The notes beneath the pieces were generated by a model. That model was given only the letters and a program-made list of their open reading frames with translations. It was not told the DNA's origin and made no database searches. A stretch of DNA of 64,000 nucleotides from Saturnia japonica (taxonomy: Eukaryota; Arthropoda; Insecta; Lepidoptera; Saturniidae): the NCBI GenBank assembly GCA_033032175.1, contig CM065309.1, positions 5,084,001 through 5,148,000 of the forward strand, written 5' to 3'. Positions 36,001 to 51,000 of this stretch are shown here, one piece after another (positions within the stretch are counted from its first letter, which is position 1; each line of letters starts with the position of its first letter). The position numbers and the translations under genes were made by a program.

Positions 36001-39000
36001 AATTGCGCTCACATTTATTTGTTAAATACTGACAGTGTTGAAGTCCCGATAGTTTACAATCGAACACCATTCCCAGAAACTTTACAGGAAAAGCACAACC
36101 ACCATAAAAAACTTGTACTGAAGTTTTTATTCGTTTTCTTGAAAATAAAGTAATTGAACTTTTTACATATTATATTGAAGCGTCGCATGGGCATGGCGGC
36201 ACGTGGCGGCGAACTAAAATAGAAAATACATACGGTGGCAAGTCGTTGGGTGATCTACTGTGGAAGCGTCACAAATAATAATTATAATATTATTGTCAAC
36301 CGGTCGGAGTGTCAAACTAACTTACAAATATGGAAAACATACAAAAACTAAACGGTAATAATTTCGATACATGGAAATTCCAGTTGCGAGTTAATATTAC
36401 GAGCAAAGGGTTTATTTGACATAGTAGAAGGACGGGAGCTAAAACCAGAGACACAAAAAGAAAAGGAAATATGGATTGCCAAAGATGGTAAAGCTCAAGA
36501 AATTATAGTTACAAGAATAGAGGAAAGTATTATATCACATATAATCCTGTGTAATACCAGTGCTGAGATGTGGACCAAGCTGCTGACGGTTTATGAGAAT
36601 ACATCGAAGATCAGTGTTCATTTATTACAACAAAATTTTTTTAATCTTTCCTTTGATGAACCATTGAGCAAATTCTTCTCTACTATTGAAACATTAAGGA
36701 ACCAACTTAAGGGAGCCGGTGAAGAGATGTCTGACAGGATGTTGATGACAAAAATATTATTGTGTTTGCCTGAACAATACAAATATTTTATATCTGCATG
36801 GGAAAGTGTCAGCGAAGAAAAACAAACACTATCTGAGCTGCAGGCGCGATTGCTGATAGAAGAAGAGCGCAGTAATAATAAGGAGCTAGAGTCAACGGCT
36901 TTGATTTCAGGCCTGACCAACCACTCCTTGTCTTCATCAAGAGGATCCAGACATGTAATCAGAGGCAGAATGAGATGCGGTACAGTGAATAGTAGTGTTA
37001 AAAATAGTGCCAATATAGTGAATGATAACAATAGAAAAGTCCTAAAGTGTTTTGAGTGTCATAAAGTAGGCCATGTAAAAAGTGAATGTCGTTTAAGAAA
37101 ATGTTTTTATTGTGGTAGACCTGGTCATGTTATTAAAGACTGTAGAGTTCGCTTAAATAAGGAAAAATGTAATAATGTTTCAGATAACAAATCTAATGCC
37201 TTTATTATTAGTGATATTGATTCTAAAAATAGATGGATAATGGATACAGGAGCTAGTGAGCATGTAACTGGAAATAAAGATTGTTTTGTGGATTATGTCG
37301 ATATTCAGGAAATAAAGTATGTAATTGTTGGGGATGGTAGAAAGTTACAAGTTTTAGGGAAGGGTAATATTGATATTTTTTCTTTAGTTAATTCAGAATT
37401 AATACCTACAACTATGTACAATGTACTTTATGTACCAGATTTAAAAGCAAATCTTTTTTTGGTAAGTTGTGCACTAGATAAAGGTTATGTTATGACGTCA
37501 AATGCAAGCGAAAGTGTTTTTACCAAAAATGGGAAAGTCGCAGCAACTGCTAGTAGGCAGAACAATTTGTATGTGATGAATTTTATTTCTAAGCAGGTGA
37601 GGTCTGATAATACTTACGCTTTGAGCTTAATGACATGGCATAGAAGGTTAGGTCATCAAAACTTTGAACATGTGAAAGAAGTCTTGAAAGCTAATAACAT
37701 CAAATATAAGTATAAAAATTTAAAAGAACAGTGTGAAGATTGCATACAGGGTAAACAACATAGACAGCCATTTAGCCAAAGCTCTTCACATGCTAAGGTT
37801 CCAGGTGAGTTAATACACATGGATCTATGTGGTCCAATGGAGGAGGAATCTATGGAGGGTTCAAAGTATTTTCTTTTAATCAAAGATGATTATAGTAGTT
37901 ACAGGTTTGTTTATTTTTTTAAAGAATAAGTGGGAAACAAAAAATAGTATCGAAGACTTTATAACAAATTTTGAGACACAGACAGGACATCAAATATTAA
38001 AAATCAGATCAGATAATGGCACAGAATTCTTGAATAAAGAGGTTCAAAATGCATTTAACAAAAGAGGAATTGTACATCAAACTTCAATAGCTTACACGCC
38101 AGAACAAAATGGAAGAATTGAAAGAGAGATGCGCACCATTGTAGAATCTGCAAGGACAATGCTTATACAAACAGGTTTAAGTAAGAATATGTGGGCGGAG
38201 GCTACCGCTACAGCAGTATACATAATAAACAGAACAGGCAAGAGCAAAGATAGTCTGAAGACACCTTTTGAGTTATTAAATGGAGATAGTTTTGACATTA
38301 AAACATTGAAGATATTTGGTACAGAAGTATACACACATATTCCTAAACAAAATAGAAAGAAATGGGATGAGAAAAGCAGGAAAGGAATTTTCGTGGGATA
38401 TGGGATCAATCAGAAAGGATACAGGGTTTGGTTTCCAAATACTAAACAGGTTGATACATTCAGAGATGTGATTTTTATTAATAAAGTATCAGGTGATGAT
38501 GAAGAACAAAATTAATACAAATACAGAGAATAAAGATTCTAGAATAGTTTGTGAAATACCTGATATTAGCCAAGAGGAAAAATATGAAGAAAATGAGACT
38601 ATACAAAGGCAAGAAGATGTAGAAGTTAAGGAACAATTAGAAACAGACAATGAGATAGAACAGGTACAAGAAGAAAGAGAGGAAAGTTTAGATGAAGATA
38701 TAATTAGTATTACTGAGAATAGGCAGGTAACAAATAGAAAAAGAGAACAGAGAGACATTAAGAAACAAGTTTGGTTTAAAGATTACCTATTTTTAACATA
38801 TAAAAAAGCTATGCATATTGATGATAAAGAAAAGTGGCAAAAGGCCATACAACAAGAGTTAAACACATTAAAAATGAATAACACGTGGGATATAGTATCT
38901 GAGGTGCCAGAAGGATATAAAATTATAAGCAACAAGTGGGTGTTCAAAATAAAAGAAGGAGGATTATTTAAAGCCAGATTGGTTGCAAGAGGTTTTGAAC

Positions 39001-42000
39001 AGTCAATGCGAAGAAGACTGAGGTTTATGCACCAGTAGCAAGACTATCTACATTTAGAGTTTTTGTATCAGTAGCTACACAAAAGAAGTTGCCTATACAC
39101 CAAATGGATGTAACTGGAGCGTTTTTATATGGGGACATAAAAGAGACAGTATTTATAAAATTACCTGATGGACCAATAGTAAGACTTAATAAATCAATAT
39201 ATGGACTGAAGAAATCTCCTAGATATTGGAATCACAAGTTTAACAGTGTACTAGAAACAGAAAAATTTATAAAGCCAAGAAATGATTCATGTTTATATAC
39301 AAGAAAAATAAATGGTGAAGTGTTATACATATTATTATATGTTGATGATATCCTATATTTTGGGTCTTCTGAGAGACAAGTCGCAGACTTTAAAATATTA
39401 TTAAATTCTAACTTTAAAATGAAAGATTTGGGAATGGCAAGTAATTATTTAGGCATACATATAAAACAAAACTTAATGAACGGTACAACTATATTAAATC
39501 AAGAGAAATATTTAGAAAAAGTGTTAGAAAACTATGGTATGGAAAACTGTAAAGATGCAAGTACACCTATGGAACAAAATTTTGATTTTAATTTATTAAA
39601 AAGAGATACACCTGAGTCACCTGAAATTGAGAGTAAGTGTAGAAAACTAGTAGGAAGTTTATTATATGCATGTAGTGCTACAAGACCAGACCTCTGTGTT
39701 GCTGTGAGTTTCTTAACTAGGTACCAGCATTGCGCTAGTGTACAATTATATAAATGTTTAAAAAGAGTGCTACGATATGTAAAGGGAACGTTGACTTTGT
39801 CATTGATTTACAAACAAAATGGAAAGAGTTTATTAAAAGGTTATGTTGATTCTGATTGGGCGGGTGATGTGAGAGATAGAAAATCAACCAGTGGATTCAT
39901 TTTTTATTTGTTTGACAGTCCAGTAACTTGGTGTACTAAAAAACAATTGTCTGTATCTCTCTCATCAACTGAATTAGAGTACATAGCATTAAGTACAGCT
40001 ATTTCAGATGTGTGTTGGCTTAAAAATATGTTAATAGATTTTGGTTATGATATACCTATACACATATTGGAAGATAATCAAAGTGTAATACAAATTGCAA
40101 AAAATAATGATAATAATAGACGTTTAAACATTTAGATATAAGATATCATTTTATTGTTGAGAAAGTATGTAATGGATTAGTGAAGTTAGAGTACATTAAG
40201 AGTTCTGAAAATGTTGCAGATATTTTTACTAAACCATTAGGCAAATTATTATTTGTAAAATTTAGAAACTTAGTCTTAACCATTTAATTTAATATAAAGT
40301 AAATAAATTTAAAAATATATTGTTGAGGGGGGGTGTTGGCAATAATGCAACAATATTTTTTAAAGATAACCATAGAGTTAGTCTGTTGTCTGTGGTTGTG
40401 TACTCCAATATGGTGTCTCTAATGTGTGAATAGTGTAATGTGTCTAAAGCTCTCAATAAATTAAGTGAATACTATTGTCATATAGCCTTATTTGCCCCTT
40501 AAAACCAATTATATTAACTACAAATTTAGAAAGATTTCAATGTTTACTAAGTCTATGAAGCTTTTATAACAAAATAGGTAATTCAACATTATCATATGCT
40601 GAATTTATATCAAGGAAGGCAGCAATTAAAACAATATTTTCAGAAAATGACAGACGGATATCCGTTGCCAAAATAGCAATGTTATCTGTTGTACTTTTAC
40701 CCTTCCTAAATCCAAATTGACTCTTTCCCAATAATTGCTTAGATTCAAATAAACATTCTAATCGGTTTTTTTACTAAATGTTCAGCATTTTTTTCAAAGA
40801 TAGAAGAAAGAGCACTTGGTCTGTACGAAATAGATTCTGCTGAATTTTTGTTAGGTTTTAGAATAAGAACGATAATTTGTGTTTTCTAAGAAGGCGGAAT
40901 GTTTCCACCACGGAACACTACAGTATTAACAATATGTAAATAATAATAAAGTATACAACCACTAGCATTAACGAAAAAGGAATAGGGTATTCCATCTCTA
41001 CCAGGAGATTAATCTTTTACATGGTTAAGAACAGTTTTCAATTCAGTAAAAGAGAAAGAGTCATTAAATTCGGAAAAATTATATGAAGAAGATGGACAAA
41101 TGAAATAGTCAAACAAAATATTTTGTGAGACAAAAGGTGGAGCTAAACGACCTAAAAATTCATTACACAGTATTACTGGCATAGGAGGACTACTGAAGAT
41201 TTAGTATTAGGAGAAATAGAAAGACAGAACTTTCTCCAGCTTTCAATTTTTTTTTGCATAAACATATCTTTAGTTGACAATAATTTCTGTTATTTTAATT
41301 GTCAATAGACATGTTCTCACTATAAAGGGTTGACAATGTATGATTAATATGGCAACACCGCCAAATCCATCAAATCCAAGTAATTTAATACTCTCTTACT
41401 TCTTTTTTTATCTATCTATATTTTTTTAACTATCTATCCCTTGTTTCAGTTACCATGCCAAGTAATCTTTATACAAAAAATAATAACGCTACGTAATGTC
41501 AATTGACACACTAGAGTTCGTCGTCTCTATCTCTTTGTCATCTATCCTTGTCGTTGAAAATTGAATTGTCTGAAATCAGTAACAGAGTACATACATTCAT
41601 ATCAAACTTTCGTACAAGTATAATTTTGTTAATTAAAAGTTTACAGGGTTTACTTTGTAGTGAAAATAGAGTGAATTGTGTTTATTTTTAACATAAAACT
41701 TATTGTTTGTAAACATGTCGGATAAGTGCTGCGTTTACAACTGCATCAGCTCTAAGCCTGAAGTTTATCTTCACGCTTTTCCAAGAAGTGAGAAAAGATT
41801 TCAAACATGGTTAAAATCTTTAAATGATCCTGCTTTAGTGAAACTTAATAAGAGCGAGATCATATCACGACGAAGAGTTTGCCGAAAACATTTTGAAGCC
41901 AAGTTTATTCGACAAAAACTGGCTAAAGGAATTCGGTTTGTTCTGACTCCTGATGCCTATCCTTCTTTATTTTCTGAACAGGAAATCGAAAGTGGCATAC

Positions 42001-45000
42001 CAAATAGAAACGAAATCGGTAAGTTCACAATTTAATTGTTTAAAGTTAGGTTATGTTGATATTTATATTGTAATAGTGCTGGGACATATTAGAGAATTAC
42101 TGTGACTATCGATAATGAAAATTTATTAATTTGTTTGCTATTTTAATAAATGGAAGTGGACCATGTTTAAAAGTATAACAGAAGCAGAATTATTGTTAAT
42201 AAAGTATCTTCTGTACATTATAGTTTATTTTACGAAGGTCATGTGGTATATATTGTGTAAGTTTATGTTGTTTTTTGTTGGTCTCTCCATGTTATTGAAA
42301 GGATTTTTTTATGAATGCCTTATTATTCTAGTTTTAATAGTTATAAAAAAGTTAATTTTAATTTGTGCTCAATTACAAACACTCCCTTTTTATTTTATTT
42401 TCGACAGTTGTAATGGTGGATCATATAATAGAGGAAAACCACTGCGATGTGCTGTTAAAAACGATAGCGTTCATCATCAGTTTTGGAGAGAAGCATTGAA
42501 AAAATTATGTACAATAAAGTTTTTAAGAGATGGCACTTCTTATTCAGTGCCATCACTCATAAATTGGAAAACTACGATAAGAAGTTTACAGAATATTTGG
42601 ACTTTTTTAAGTACTAAAGGCATTTATCGTTTTTATGCTCGCAATTTTAATCTAGATCCTGTTGAAATTTTTTTTGGTAGAATAAGAGCACATAATTACA
42701 GAAATATAAATCCAAGCTGTAATACATTTACAAATTCATTTAAATCTTTGTTTTTATCCGATGTTGTCAGTGATTATTCACAAAATTTTAATTGCGAGGA
42801 AGATGACACTTCCCTTAAATTTTTATTGTCTTTTTAATAAACATACCAATGTAGACTCCGATATAAATATCAAAGAAATTTTCAATGCTAAAAGGCAAAA
42901 CAGCTTACCAGATACAAATCCTAATTTAACAAAGTCAAACGCCATAAAAGAAAATATTAAAACAAATGCTAAGTCATTTACTGCGGGATATGTAACAAGA
43001 AAGATATTAAAAAACACGTCAAATGTAAAATGTCACGTTTATGGCTTTAACAATAAAAATACAAATTCATAATTGGACCACAGGTATCAATAGAATACTT
43101 AAAGGAATCGATATCCATAGCTTATCAAATACTTTACCTTATATGCAAAAAATGGCGTTAGAAAAATTAAAAAAAAGATACAAACGTAAGTTTAAATAAT
43201 AATCAAAAACAATTAATTTTATACTGTAAAATTAAATGATGTAAATAAAATAATTTCTACTTAACGGAAAATCGCACCTGACAACCACTATATTATTTAC
43301 TTTATAGGGGTATTTCAGGAGATCGTTATGTAGTTATGTGATTAAGAGACGTTTCATGTATTTAAGTTATATTTTTTTAATACTCCTTAATTATAGTCGA
43401 TTAATGGTTATCGTGAAGTACTATACAATCGTCGCTGGTGTTATTTTCAAGTCATGTTTTTTGTTAATTTTATGTTGTGATTTATGTGTTTATATAACAT
43501 TAAATATTACTATAAAAATAGCTGATTATTATTTCGCTTATAGCCGGTATATATTTCCTGACAAAAATTCAAATATTTTAGTATAACTTAACTTTTAAAC
43601 AGAGTCTGGTCGTGCTATAACATTGCAGCAATAAAAAACTGGTCAATTATACACTTGGACACGGTCAAAAAAAAATTTAAATGTAAAGATTATCTTTTTG
43701 TATTATAAAATTTGTTAATGTGCAAGTTTCGTAAATATGTCAAATTTTTATTGCTCAGAAATATCATAGTCAGTTCCATTTCTTTTATCGATAAATATTT
43801 ATTTAAGTGACCCTATCTCTACATCCGTTTAATAATGTTGCTAGATTATAAAACAGGTCGGAAGTATATTTTCGAATGGTATCATTTAAAAATGGCGTTG
43901 GCTAGTGTATCAGTCCTGCCCCCCGTACCTCATTCCTAACGTTATACCCCTCGCCTTCGAGTTTCCCGTCTGTACTTGTACATCTAATAGTCTGTGTCAG
44001 TTACTAAAGATAGGCTATTATTTAAGGGCAAATACAACCTCTTGCTGTTAGTTTTTTTTTAATAACCTATCAATGGATAGTTTTTGTAGAGGTTATTTTA
44101 ACAAATAGAACATTCGTTTTACTGAACGTACTTATTTTATTATGAAGCACACGAGAACAATATATGATTCACACTTTGTTGAGTTAAGAATAATCCATAA
44201 TGACAATTCTTTTTGTTCATTTATAAATATCAAAGAGTATCTATCAATACCTACCAATAAGGTTGCGTTCCAGATACAAACCATATTTCTTAACACTCCC
44301 ACTTATCTGGAATCCAACTTCTAATAAACTACAACACACAGAGAGACAAATAATAAAAATCACTACAACATAAAAAGCAATAACCTCTTATAATAGGTAC
44401 CTACCTACATATAAACAAGAAAGTGTATCTGCAAATCACAATAATATAAATCTCAACAAACAACCTAAATAGATGCATACACCATTACAACATTATCATA
44501 AAAATAATAATTATTATTTTTTGGTTTACAGAACATAAGAATGTTAATCAATTTCCTAAATCTATCTTGACTTGGAATACCGTTTTCTTTATTGTTACGA
44601 TTCATTTCTTTTTTAAGACGACAATCCTTAGCTATATGCCCCTTTCTTTGACAATTATAACATGTAGGTCTCCACTTAGGTATAGTACCTTTAGCTTTTG
44701 TCACGGCAAATGCTGTTTCAGGTTCAGTATTGATTGTATGAGTCATACGTGATTCCTCATCTAATAATCTTGAAGTCAAATTACCAATTGTTTGTCTTGG
44801 CTCTTCCATTGATAACCAAGCTTGGCGAAATGAGCCTTAAGAAGTTGAAAGACAACCAAGAATTTTTGTAATAACGGCCGAATCACTTACAGTTTCTCCA
44901 CTTTCTCTTACCTGTCGAACCAAGGTCTCAATTCTTGCGATATGAGCTGCCATTGACAAACCTCCATCCATTTTGTATTTGAAAAATTCTCATGGAGAAT

Positions 45001-48000
45001 CATTTTATTGAATTCGGTTTTCTTCTCATAAATCATATCCAGCTTGTCTATGATTTGATATGCTGTTTCGCAATTTTCAATCAATGATATTTGATCTAGC
45101 TCCATACTCGATGTGATTATACACATAGCCAGAGTGACTTTTTTATCCCTCTCTTCTTTATTAATTTCATTTTCCTATAATGAAGTTTCTTTTAAATGGC
45201 TGTGTATACCTTTGTTTATCGATATCCCGTTTGACTACATGTTGTCATTTTGGAACTTTCGTCACCAAATACAGCGCTTTTTTGTATATTCGATGCGTCT
45301 TTTTATTTTAGAGCATAGCGGAAAATGTAGCACTTTTTATATGATCACCCAATTTTTGTATTCCGCAGAAGCAATATAAGGCAAAAGAACAAGTATCCTT
45401 GCCAAAAATAGTCACTGGCATCTTTTTGATCGGTGTATGTTGTCTATGGTCGTATGTATCTAGGGAAATTCCTTAAAATACAAATTCGTAGTATTTTCAT
45501 AATATTAATTATATAGTTTGTTTTCAGTTTTGACTTGTATGATTACTATTGTGTAATTAGTGATTATTTCATATTTAAATATTAATTTTTTTTGAAATGT
45601 AAATAAATAAAAAGCTGTGTTATACGCTGTTAGAATAATATATATTTTTTTTAAATAATATTTCATTTTTCAAAGATACGTTTTGGATTGTAGTTCACAA
45701 TAAAAAGTAGGAAATGAGTGAAAATATTAATCATTACGGACCTAAGTAACGGTCTGCAAGGATATCATAATATAAATCGAGCGATATAAAAAATCATTGT
45801 ATTGGCATATGGTTTTTTTTAAATAAAATTTGTTTGTGTACGTACGGTAAAGACTAACGAAACGAATTCATACCGTGACGTTATATTATGCGTTACGTTA
45901 TGTTAACGTTCTAAGCTCTGGTTCTAAGTATATATCTAATTCAGAGTGGCAATTCTACCGTATTTTTTTTTTTAATTATACCTATACTCTACGCATAAAC
46001 AAGAGGCTTAAGCTATTCTGTGATTTTACGATCAGATTGATTTCATCAGATTTCATAGTTGGCAGTCCTCTGGTTATTAGTCTATGGTTGGCAGCACTAC
46101 CTTTGTCAGAACTGTCACAAGACGTGAAAAGTAGAGGTGGGTGATTGTGAATGTTTTACATGATTGAAATATAAAATTATGCATGATTTACAATATCCAG
46201 TTATTTCAATTATGTGTGATAATTCATAATTGTGCGGACTTAATCCTAGCCTAGGTTATATAATTTTGGTAGTTTTACAATAACTGAGGTAACTTGAGGT
46301 GGTTTATTAAAAAAAGGTACAATAAAAAAACGCGATATACAAATAAAAATCGACGCACGAGTCTGAACGTATCGGATTGCCATTCAATCCTCATAGGTGC
46401 CGATTTATCTCGAACATAATTGAATTACGAATATAAATGATCATTTTTAATCGAATTAGGAATATGAAGATCATTCATAATTGAATATTACGACCGAACG
46501 AGTATTTGCTTGTTCTTGTTGCTTGTTTAACAAACTTTCTTGTAAACTTATAACTGCGCAACCTTTTTTAGCTTTCCACTCTCTCCCATCTTTGAGTAAT
46601 ATATAAAGACTCCATTATGACTAATCATTATTTGTAATTCGATTATGAATTATCACTCATAATTGAAATCCTTTATTATGAATTACAATTACTACAATCG
46701 AGATATCTAAATATTTTTTTTGTAATTCAATGATTACACTACTATATCTCATAATCGCCCACCTCTAGTGAAAAGAGAGGATTTTAAGAATGCTTTAGGA
46801 CTTTTTTAGCATTACTAAAATTGATAAATACTGTATTATTAAAAAAGTTCAACAATTAACTGTGTCGTAAAGTAGAATTCGGTAGTTTAGTACCTACATT
46901 TGCAAACCCTTTAATGTTTTTTTTTTGTAATGTGAAGTTTCCGTTGTATTAAATAATATAGTATTCTGAAACGTGTGGATTATACGAGAAAAAGACGACA
47001 GTTCCTTCTTAGTCTTCTCTAGGTAAGTAACTTTATATTGTTTGTTTAATGTAATTTTTTAACATTTTCATTTCAATTAATTTCATATAAATCTAGAATC
47101 GCATTATTCTAACTGCTGAGAACCTTCTAAATAACGTCATCCGAAATGCTATACTATGTCTAATATATCTAAATAATAGTTTATCATTTAACTAAATTTA
47201 CGTCCACCACAGATGGTGGATTGAGCACTGTGAGTTTGGAAATAACAATACAACTACTATAGATAATCAATTTTAAATTATGAACTGCTGTAATTATTAC
47301 ATAGGTAAGATTCTTGAAATAAAATTATTCAAGTGAAATGATTACATAGTAGAATTATCTATCATAATAATACCTATTAATTTTGTATGTTAATTTTTTT
47401 TTGCTGATAAATCTAAAGTAGTAAACGGAATTACATATACATATCATCACGCCTGTATCTCTGAAGGGTTAGGCAGAGGTGTACTAATGTACATCCACAG
47501 TTATCTGTGTATGTTTTTAGGTCCCATGTAATGGGGTGAGCATATTGCCATTCATCGGGCTCAAAACCAGACTCTGAACTGCTACTAAGAATACCTTTTC
47601 CACCTACCCAATAACAGTTTGCTCAACCTGAGCATCGAACCTAGGACCTCAATCATAGCAGTTACGCTATTAACCACTAGGCTAATGAGGAAGCTAATGA
47701 GCAATTGTTTATAGTAACTGAACTAAACTAATCCCTCATTTATTATAGAGCACAGAAATAAGTAACTAAGTTAAAAAAGTAACTGAGGTTAAGAATAAAT
47801 ATAATTTTAGTATAAATAATGCTATCTTTCCTGCTGAACATGCAACATTCTTGGTAAGCTTATAATTTCATAATACATTATGAAATACTAGTAACTAACA
47901 AGATTTCTTATACAATTAATTACTTTATCAAATTTAATAACAATAAAACATCTATCAGCCTGAATATAGCTTTTTATCAGTGAAATAAGTTTCAGAATTA

Positions 48001-51000
48001 TATAATTAATTCTAGTTATCACTCTACATCCAAACTTTACATCTTTGTAATATTAGATTATGATTCAATTAAATCACTATTAGTTATAATTATATGAATA
48101 TGTGTCTGTAGAGTATGTATATTTTTGAAAAGAGTAGTAAAATTATCTATACTGTGTTTCAGTATATGTATAGTCAAAAGAAACTAAATTTTCTTATTTT
48201 TTTGTAAATGTGTGTATATTGCAACAACTTTGCTGGTCTGTCGAGCTTATGTAAAAACAGTCTAGAATATTTCTCATCTCATTTTTTAATCTATTAACTC
48301 TGATATAAATTTTTGAGTTCCCACACATGACCTTTACTATGATTTTGTCAAAATATTTTTTCTAGTAAGTTAGCAAAATTTACTTCAGTTATTGAATGTT
48401 TAAATTAGAAATGTTCAAGTATTATTATCAAAGTTTCCATAATTTTTAAAAATAATAAAATAGTATTATTAATTTGAATTATAGATATTGTTCTGAAAAT
48501 ATTTTCATAATATTATAAATTTTTAACACACTATTCTTTGTTTTTGCATAGTTTACTTTCTGACATACACTTTGTTTGATTCGCTCTACTCCTAAGGGTC
48601 ATAGAGTGATGTGTGAAAATGCAAAAATATTTTTTTAAATCATGACTGGCCGTTTCAGAGATCACCTCATCCAAACAAACAATAACCAAATAATCTCTTG
48701 AGCTTTTTATATTATCAGTATAGAAAATGTACCACAAAAATTAGCAGATGCTAAGAAATACCCAAATAAAATCAATAATATAAAACTGTGCTTGTTACAG
48801 ATATGACTTTCTATGATATGAATAAAATACAGCCTTAGTAATACTGTCCAAACAAGAAAATTGATAGAAAGGAATATCTTATAAATATCTATGATTACTT
48901 TATAAAATACAATATTCTATTTATTATTTAGTATTTATCAGGCTTAATCTGTTCTATTTCTTGCTTGCTATTGCTTGCTTTTTGTGCTTACACAGATTCT
49001 ACCACTCTAAAAAAATGCCATATTCATTCATATATTACCCTAATATTAAAAATTTGATTCCTATATGTACAACTAGCTGTGCCCCACGGTTTCACCCGCG
49101 TTAATTTTATCCGACAAACCCTGCGCTGCCAACGCACCCATGTTTCTTATAGTACTATAATCATAGACCGAAGCAGAGTGTTAAGTTATAAAAATTTTAC
49201 GTAATCTTCTAAACTGTGTCAGAATGACATGCTATAAAGGCAAAATTTTACTTCATAAAATTGTCTTTTTGATGAAGCAGCTTTTGTTCGTAAGGATTAA
49301 TTTGCCATGCCTAAAAATAATGCTCATAAATCAATTTTTAATCTGCAAAAAAAAACTCAAAATACCGTATTGTGGCATAAATAATTATTACAGATATGCA
49401 TATGCTATAGTGGACTTTTTTTTTTATATACTAAGGGCCAATATTTTTCAAGAACATTATATTTACGTATCATTAAGCATTACGTCAGCGCACGCGGATA
49501 AAGCAGTTCGGGAGGACTTCCACTTCCGACTTACTTAACAAAAATCAATATTTAAGGCTTCATGAGAGTTATAGCCTAATGTTAGATTGCCTTTACTATT
49601 CCTCGTGAATCTGGCTATCTTAACAAAATAATTTTTCGAATCCGGCTGGTAGTTCTAGAGATTAGAGTATAAACTAACCAACAAAAAAAAATCCGTTTTA
49701 TTATACTGTTATAATTATATTATATGGTGTAAATGTACTTTGTTTCTCTCTCTGTCTGTCTATATGTACACTTAACACTGGAGAAACATTTATTTGATTA
49801 ATGTTTTCGTTTTATCCATAACTCTTAATCTGATATCTAGCTTGATTGTATGCTGGCTTGGCATATGTTCGGAAACAATGACAATAGGAAAAGACAAATT
49901 AATTATATGGAGGATGATTACATGAATCATGGTGATGTCTGGAAGTTACTCTCTCTCTGTACATCCACTGAAAATGTCAAATTTCGTCATGGCCAAGCGT
50001 CAAGCAGTATATTTAAAAAAACACAAAAACAATTTAAAAAAATGTTGATAAACCCGATCGAGTTTCTTACCCACTCTCTGGATGACTGGGACGTTTTCCG
50101 AACCGGTGGTAGTATGTTGAGATTCATAAGTGCCTTCATAAGGACTTTAATTGAATAAAAATATTTTTGATTTCATTTTTATAAAGTTATGAAAATTGCC
50201 TGGTGAGTTTTCTCAATAGGGAGAGAAGCCCATTCCATACTTAGTAAAAGATGCAAAAGTACAGAGTAAAAAAAAACTTTTCATATTAAACGTAGACTTA
50301 TTTACTTATGGTATTATTCTGACAAGACTTGCGTATAAATGTGACTTTAGTATACTGTCGAGTCACTGTGATTCGGCTCGGCTGCGATGACGGCGTCGCG
50401 GTGCTGCGGCTTGCCTAAACGCATGCCGAGGTTCAGTAAAGCGCGGGCGCGTCTCCCTACATGTACATACTTAGCTTCTTCGTATAATTTTCCACCAAAA
50501 CAATGTTACAAAGTTAATTACAATATACAAGAATATCCAGAAATAGTGAAAAGGATCTCAACGTCTCGTGATTGCAGTGAAAATTATAGTGCAGTGGTTT
50601 TTATCTCAAAATAATGTGGTGACCATATTATAATAAGTCATTGTGAGAGTGTTTGTGTAAATTATTAAAAAATACATAAAATGAAATTACCTGGTGTTAG
50701 CACTCAATATGCACACTACAACAGTGACAGTGGTAAGTATAAATAATAAATGCTTTTAATCAAGACAAAAAACAAATGAATGTTACTCCTATTATATTTT
50801 ATACCGCTCAATTTTAACACCCCCTTTGGGCTAATTTAATTATGTCATTGTAATATGATATTTTTTTGTAGCTGCAGGTTTACAAATAAATATACAGCTT
50901 AAAAATTCTGTTATAGTCAATAAACTGTATAAATCTTACAGTCTACGCAACGGAAAGCTAATTTCTTTTAAAAGAGTCTTAAAACAAATTATAACGTAGA